Shown in pieces: positions 60,191 to 64,000 of a stretch of DNA of 64,000 nucleotides. The stretch's first letter is position 1, and every line of letters starts with the position of its first letter. The stretch is from Saccharopolyspora_D taberi (GTDB lineage Bacteria > Actinomycetota > Actinomycetes > Mycobacteriales > Pseudonocardiaceae): NCBI RefSeq assembly GCF_039534165.1, contig NZ_BAAAUX010000004.1, positions 1-64,000 on the forward strand, read 5' to 3'. Made by a program: the position numbers and the translations under genes. A model generated the notes under the pieces. The model had not been told where the DNA came from. It was given only the letters and a program-made list of their open reading frames with translations, and ran no database searches.

Positions 60191-60871
60191 TCAGGGCTTG
60201 GCGCGCAGGAGCAGGTCCTCGTAGACGCTCGGGTCGTCGCTCTCGATGACCGGGAAGCCCACTCCCCACCGGCCTTCCCAGCGCAGCTTGATCCCCGGGT
60301 TGTGGACGTTGTAGCCGTCCGGGGTGTAGACGTGCGGGCTGCCCTCGACCGCGTCGCTGAGCGACACGGCCAGCTGGTGCTGGATCTCCGGCCGGGCCCG
60401 CCCGTGCACGAGGTCGTCGTGCAGCTTCTCGGTGTCCAGCCCGCACTCCCCGGCGATCTCGAGGATCACGTGCTGCATGGAGATCACCCGGCTCTGGCCG
60501 AACAGCGCGACGCGCAGCGCCCGGTCCAGCTTCTCGGCCGCCCGCGGCCCCTGCGCCTTGGCGGCCTCGACCGCCTCCAGCGCGAGCAGCACGGTGACCG
60601 GGTACTCGTAGGTCGGGAGCTGCCACACCTGCCAGCCCGCGGCCGGTTCCAGGCCCCCGGCGACGGGGATCTCGGCGTCGAGGATGAGCTTGGGCGTGGG
60701 GATCTCGTTGATCAGCTCCAGCGGGAAGGCCCTGGGCTCGATGACCACCTGGTCGGTGAGCCCGAGCCGCTCCCGCGTGGCGTGCAGGCGGTGGACCGCG
60801 ATGTGCGCCCACGGGCAGCCGATGTCGCCGTAGACCACGATCGTGTTCGCCGGAACCTCGACTGTCGTCAT
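60191..60871 (-). CDS. DsbA/FrnE-like thioredoxin-fold protein, monothiol
   Basis: A 226-residue protein of the DsbA/2-hydroxychromene-carboxylate isomerase fold: VYGDIGCPWAHIAVHRL at the N-terminus where FrnE-type proteins have CPxC, then a helical insert (VAGGLEPAAGWQVWQLP) and a C-terminal HNPGIKLRWEGRW region. Only the first Cys of the pair remains (CPWA), so it is not a normal disulfide oxidase; thiol-adduct chemistry or GST-kappa-like isomerisation is more likely. No signal peptide, so cytoplasmic. ATG at 60871 with GAGG; preceded by five tandem repeats. Confidence 0.75.
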   Translation of the reverse strand: MTTVEVPANTIVVYGDIGCPWAHIAVHRLHATRERLGLTDQVVIEPRAFPLELINEIPTPKLILDAEIPVAGGLEPAAGWQVWQLPTYEYPVTVLLALEAVEAAKAQGPRAAEKLDRALRVALFGQSRVISMQHVILEIAGECGLDTEKLHDDLVHGRARPEIQHQLAVSLSDAVEGSPHVYTPDGYNVHNPGIKLRWEGRWGVGFPVIESDDPSVYEDLLLRAKP

Positions 60872-60880
60872 CCTCAACCT

Positions 60881-60965
60881 CTTTCCACGCTGAACGGCAC
60901 TCCACCCTGAACAGGCGTTCCACCCTGAACAGCAGGCCATCTGAACAGCAGTTCACCTGAACAGC
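60881..60965. repeat. Five tandem ~17-bp repeats upstream of the DsbA-like gene
   Basis: CTGAACRG occurs at 60890, 60907, 60925, 60941 and 60957 (steps 17, 18, 16, 16). Units 1-3 share TCCACSCTGAACRG. The distal copy forms an inverted repeat GTTCACCTGAAC. The array lies 19-93 bp before the start codon, between it and the NmrA-like gene, and may be a multi-site operator. Confidence 0.75.
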
Positions 60966-61064
60966 AAGCGGAATTGCCTCCGTTTTTCTGATGTTAACGG
61001 CAGCGGGGACGAAACCGCAAGCGCACGGCCGGACCCGCCCCACCCGCGGGGCGGGTCCGGAACG

Positions 61065-61922
61065 TCAGGACAGCCTGGCCAGCGGGGCGGCGAGGGCGGG
61101 CGCGTAACCGGCGAAGTCGCGCGCCTCCCGGCCGGTCAGCTCGGCCACCGCGGGGCTCACCTCTTCGGCGAGGCCCTGGCGGTAGGTGGCGTAGAGCTGC
61201 AACCGCGCCCGCACCGCCCACTCCGGGGCGCCCGAGGCGAGCATGCCCTTGCGCGCCTCCTCCTCCGGCACGTCCTCGAAACCCACCGGAACGCCGACCG
61301 CGTCGGACAGGATGCGCGCGACCTCCGGGTAGCTCAGCGCGGCCGGACCGGTCAGGTCGTACCGCGCCTTGCCCTGGATCTCGCCGGTGAGCACCTCGGC
61401 CGCCACGGCCGCGATGTCGCGGGCGTCGATCCAGCTCACCCTGGCGTCGCCGACCGGCATCCGGATCGCGCCGAAGCGGGCGATCACCGGCAGCCACTGC
61501 CGCGAGTTCTGCATGAAACCGTTGCAGCGCAACATCACGTGCGACAGCCCGGACTGCTCCAGCGCGTGCTCGGCGACCTCGTGCTCCTCGTGGATGACCC
61601 CGGTCGCGGTCCCGATTCCCAGGGCCGAGACCTTGACCACCGCGGACACCCCGGCCCGCACCGCGGCGTCGATCACCCGCTGCTGGAGGGCGCCCTGCCG
61701 CGGGTGCAGCGGGGTCAGCAGGAACAGCGTCCGCACCCCTTCCAGCGCCGGCCTCAGCGTTTCCGGCTGCTCGAAGTCGGCGAGCACGGGGTCGGCCTGC
61801 CCGGCGACCGCCGCCGCGCCCCGCGCGTCGCGCACCAGCGCGCGGGGGCGGACGCGGCGGGCCGCGAGCTCGTCGAGCAGGTAGCGGCCCACGGTCCCGG
61901 TGGCACCGGTGATGGCGATCAT
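61065..61922 (-). CDS. NmrA-like NAD(P)-binding reductase/regulator
   Basis: A 285-residue atypical SDR: Rossmann ITGATGTVGRYLL at the N-terminus, LFLLTPLHPRQGALQQ, HVMLRCNGFMQNS and a C-terminal helical part (SYPEVARILSDAVG). The Tyr-xxx-Lys active site is not seen, as in NmrA and related reductases, so it might act on a quinone/enol, or sense NADP(H). It starts 15 bp after the oxidase stop with GGAGG and belongs to its operon. A reductive step in the pathway is inferred. Confidence 0.82.
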   Translation of the reverse strand: MIAITGATGTVGRYLLDELAARRVRPRALVRDARGAAAVAGQADPVLADFEQPETLRPALEGVRTLFLLTPLHPRQGALQQRVIDAAVRAGVSAVVKVSALGIGTATGVIHEEHEVAEHALEQSGLSHVMLRCNGFMQNSRQWLPVIARFGAIRMPVGDARVSWIDARDIAAVAAEVLTGEIQGKARYDLTGPAALSYPEVARILSDAVGVPVGFEDVPEEEARKGMLASGAPEWAVRARLQLYATYRQGLAEEVSPAVAELTGREARDFAGYAPALAAPLARLS

Positions 61923-61936
61923 CTGGATACCTCCGA

Positions 61937-63130
61937 TCAGGCCGGCGCCGTCGCCGTGGCCTCGACGATCTCGGCGGGGACGCGCTCGTGGACGGCGGCG
62001 TCGGCGATCTTCTCGCCGAGCACCGGCGCGAGCTTGAACAGGTTGTGGCCGGTCACCGCGGTCACCCCGCCGTTCTGCCACACGCCGAAGGCGTCGCTGC
62101 CGCCGGGAAGCTTGGTCATCACGCACACCCGCACGCCGACCGGTTCCGGGTCGATGCCGGGCATCGCGCGCCGCACGTACTCCGAGACCCGGCGCACGTG
62201 GTCCTCCATCGCCGAGCCCGGGGGCACCGCGCCGTTGCCGTCCATCGGGACGTCGACGCCGGTTCCGATCAGGCCGAAGACGTAGCGGCCGGTGGTGCCG
62301 ATCGGCGAACCGTAGACGGTCTCGCCGAAGGCCCCGCTCTTGTCGACCCAGCAGGGCTGGCTGTTGGCCAGGTGCTCGTTGCGGATGCGGTAGTGCGGGC
62401 GCGCGTGCAGCGCGCAGTTCAGCGGGATGTCGATCCCCACACCGGCGGCCAGCCGGGGAGTGTTGGTGCCCGCGGCGATCACCACGTGCCGGGCCCGGAT
62501 GATCTCGTCGGCGGTCTGCAGCTCCACGCCGTCGCCGTCGGCCGGGACGGTGACCGTGTGCACCTCGGTGGGCCGGATGCGGCCCGCGGTGAACCCGGTC
62601 AGCGCGTCGATGGTGTTGCGGGCCCGGATCGCGCCCGAGTCCGGGTCGTGCAGCAGCCTGCCCTCGACCGGCCCCAGCGCGCTGAACAGCTGGGCGCGCT
62701 CGGCGGGGGCGGCGAACCGGTGCGGGACGTCGTTGACCCGCAGGCCGTGCGCGTCCTCCTCCTCGAAGCCGAGGTACACCGTGCCCTCGTCGCCGACCAG
62801 GGTCTTGCCGCTGCGCCGCTCCCACTCCCGCCAGAGCACGCGGGAGTCGGCGGCGAGCTTCACGACGTGCGGGGAGTCGTGCCGCGTCCGGAAGGTCCGG
62901 CTCAGGCCACCGGACTGGCCCTGGCCGGGCTTGCGGTGGTCGAAGCAGACGACGTCGACGCCGCGGCGGATCAGCGCGTCCGTGACGGCCAGGCCGATCA
63001 CACCGGCACCGATCACGGCCACGTCGATGTAGTGCCGTAGCGGGGTTGCGGTGCCTGCGCGACCGGCGTTGACGCCGTTGGTGGTGCCGTTGGTGCTGGT
63101 GGAGCTACTGCCCGAGAACGCCGCGGACAT
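61937..63130 (-). CDS. SolA/sarcosine-oxidase-type FAD oxidase
   Basis: A 397-residue flavoprotein: low-complexity Ser/Thr/Asn N-terminus, GAGVIGLAV dinucleotide fold (41-49), RTFRTRHDSPHV substrate-side segment, and the Cys in VRVCVMTKLP (Cys336) aligned with the residue that carries FAD covalently in monomeric sarcosine oxidase, then TGHNLFKLAPVLG. The lysine that activates oxygen in sarcosine oxidase is not evident around 280. It probably oxidises an N-methyl or cyclic amine. GGGAGAGG before ATG at 63130. First gene of a two-gene operon with the NmrA-like gene. Confidence 0.84.
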   Translation of the reverse strand: MSAAFSGSSSTSTNGTTNGVNAGRAGTATPLRHYIDVAVIGAGVIGLAVTDALIRRGVDVVCFDHRKPGQGQSGGLSRTFRTRHDSPHVVKLAADSRVLWREWERRSGKTLVGDEGTVYLGFEEEDAHGLRVNDVPHRFAAPAERAQLFSALGPVEGRLLHDPDSGAIRARNTIDALTGFTAGRIRPTEVHTVTVPADGDGVELQTADEIIRARHVVIAAGTNTPRLAAGVGIDIPLNCALHARPHYRIRNEHLANSQPCWVDKSGAFGETVYGSPIGTTGRYVFGLIGTGVDVPMDGNGAVPPGSAMEDHVRRVSEYVRRAMPGIDPEPVGVRVCVMTKLPGGSDAFGVWQNGGVTAVTGHNLFKLAPVLGEKIADAAVHERVPAEIVEATATAPA

Positions 63131-63313
63131 GGGGACCTCTCCCATCGTGAGATGTGTGTCTGTGTCTGCTCGGCGGATGGCGATTCCGGGCACGCCGAAT
63201 GCCCGGGCACGGGTCTCTTCCGTGGTGGGTCACCGCTGGGAGGCGTCACCGGGCGCGGGGAGCCGCAGGCCGGGTGCGCGGGAATGCGCAGCGGTCGACC
63301 AGACGCGTCTGGC

Positions 63314-63393
63314 CGGTGGTCCGGCCGCGGGCCGGACCACCGAGGTGGTTCACCGGTTCGCGGGTGCGCGAGCTGGACGCCCGCGCACCCGCG
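63314..63393. terminator. Two consecutive strong hairpins
   Basis: A 13-bp stem CGGTGGTCCGGCC / GGCCGGACCACCG with a GCG loop (63314-63342) is followed by a 12-bp stem CGCGGGTGCGCG / CGCGCACCCGCG (63359-63393). Both are perfect. On the minus strand they lie just after the VOC stop and before the oxidase promoter. The rest of the 274-bp gap shows no gene. Confidence 0.7.
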
Positions 63394-63404
63394 AGCTCAG
63401 ATGT

Positions 63405-63782
63405 TCACTCGGGCTGGCCCTCGTAGATGGTGATCTGGTAGCCGTCGAAGGGGTCGCGGAAGATGAACTCACGACCGCAGGAGCCGTCGCAGATCGGCTT
63501 GGTGATCTCGACACCGGCCGCGGCGATCTCGGCGACCAGCTTGTCCGGGTCCTCCGCCTTGATCCAGATCACCACGCCGTGGCCGAGCTGGCTGACGATC
63601 GACAGGTCGTCGGTCGCCTGGCGCAGCGCGATCTTGATGGGCTTGGCGCCCAGCACCGCGGCGTTGGGGATCTTGGACTCGACCTGGGTGAAACCGACGG
63701 TTTCGGTGTAGAAGCGCCGCGACCGCTCCAGATCGCTGACCTGCAGGGTCAGGAAGTCCGGTCCGACAACGTTCGTCGACAT
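63405..63782 (-). CDS. VOC-family (glyoxalase-fold) protein
   Basis: A 125-residue single VOC module pair: FLTLQVSDLERSRRFYTETVGF, then GVVIWIKAEDPDKLVAEIAAAGVEI and FIFRDPFDGYQITIYE in outline. A C-terminal Glu (ITIYEGQ) and an upstream Gln/His could form the metal site. Such proteins are dioxygenases, epimerases, isomerases or drug-binding resistance proteins; near a biosynthetic locus both catalysis and self-protection are possible. ATG at 63782 with GAGGAG. Confidence 0.82.
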   Translation of the reverse strand: MSTNVVGPDFLTLQVSDLERSRRFYTETVGFTQVESKIPNAAVLGAKPIKIALRQATDDLSIVSQLGHGVVIWIKAEDPDKLVAEIAAAGVEITKPICDGSCGREFIFRDPFDGYQITIYEGQPE

Positions 63783-64000
63783 GTGCCATCTCCTCGGTAG
63801 GGTGCGGTGGCGTTTCACCTCTTGCGGATGCCGAATCTTCCGGATCGGCACGCGACGGGCATCACGTGTTCGCGCCAGTTGTGGCTCTTCTTCTCCCCCG
63901 GCCCCGGTCCGCGGGCCCGGACGGCGCGCGGTGATCACCGGCTGAAGCGTCCGTTCGGCGGAGTTCGATGGGATTTTCGGAGTGCGTCCCGGACCGGCGC
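63783..64000. other. Upstream region of the VOC gene at the window edge
   Basis: 218 bp with no coding signal that I can support. A weaker GC patch (TGGCTCTTCTTCTC near 63882) may belong to a promoter. Confidence 0.3.

Noticed and set aside
60881..60965. CRISPR array
   Set aside because: Repeats are only ~17 bp with almost no spacer between them and no cas gene is present; a promoter repeat array fits better.
1..64000. tRNA, rRNA, insertion sequences, prophage or integrative element
   Set aside because: I saw no tRNA-like cloverleaf with a GTTCGA arm, no transposase or integrase motif and no terminal repeats.

Overview
The window is GC-rich, actinobacterial DNA. It has dense ATGA/GTGA start-stop overlaps, many GTG and some TTG starts, an ESX-associated EspG-like gene, an actinobacterial conservon (cvnA-E) and an Sdh1-type succinate dehydrogenase. 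A filamentous member of the Pseudonocardiales (Saccharopolyspora/Amycolatopsis-like) fits best, but no rRNA or other phylogenetic marker was seen, so the genus is an inference. I found no rRNA, tRNA, CRISPR array, transposase, phage gene or replication origin.

Left part (1-27 kb) is mainly housekeeping. An acyl-CoA ligase end and a thiolase run into bioM and bioN (ECF biotin-type transporter), a gene association that recalls the B. subtilis yhfUTS biotin-regulated operon. Then come a PTH2-type peptidyl-tRNA hydrolase, serB, ctaD, a DUF305-like lipoprotein, a two-gene hydrolase/membrane unit, a DUF574 methyltransferase, a HAD phosphatase, an SDR, a Tat-exported guanine deaminase, a quinone-oxidoreductase-like MDR, VanZ, EspG, an sdhC-sdhA-sdhB operon, a divergent pair of polytopic membrane proteins with a cupredoxin-like lipoprotein, and a UvrD-like helicase.

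Middle part (27-44 kb) holds a small P-loop kinase and an NTF2-like protein, then a compact, Pho-box-bearing carbon-phosphorus lyase operon read leftwards: phnF-G-H-I-(J-K fusion)-L-M plus an inositol-monophosphatase-family gene. PhnJ and PhnK are one polypeptide, the clearest novelty of the window. A frameshifted cytochrome P450 remnant and an MFS transporter with its own promoter, operator and coupled leader ORF lie upstream. Then come a membrane protein with a RHIM-like amyloid motif, a complete conservon whose P450 lacks the ExxR arginine, and a PP2C-like protein.

Right part (44-64 kb) starts with a LAL-type LuxR regulator, a group of secreted proteases (S8 subtilisin, S1 trypsin, papain-like cysteine protease with a coupled partner) and an AsnC/Lrp regulator. 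A second LAL regulator then faces a small cryptic biosynthetic locus: CoA ligase, two O-methyltransferases, a DsbA/FrnE-like thioredoxin-fold protein, an NmrA-like reductase, a SolA-type flavin oxidase and a VOC protein. No PKS or NRPS core gene is visible, so the locus may be core-less or continue past the right edge. Five tandem ~17-bp repeats upstream of the DsbA-like gene are a possible regulatory array.

Across the whole window the 10-mer CACTGTGGAC (or its complement) recurs far more often than base composition suggests, always in one codon phase when inside genes.
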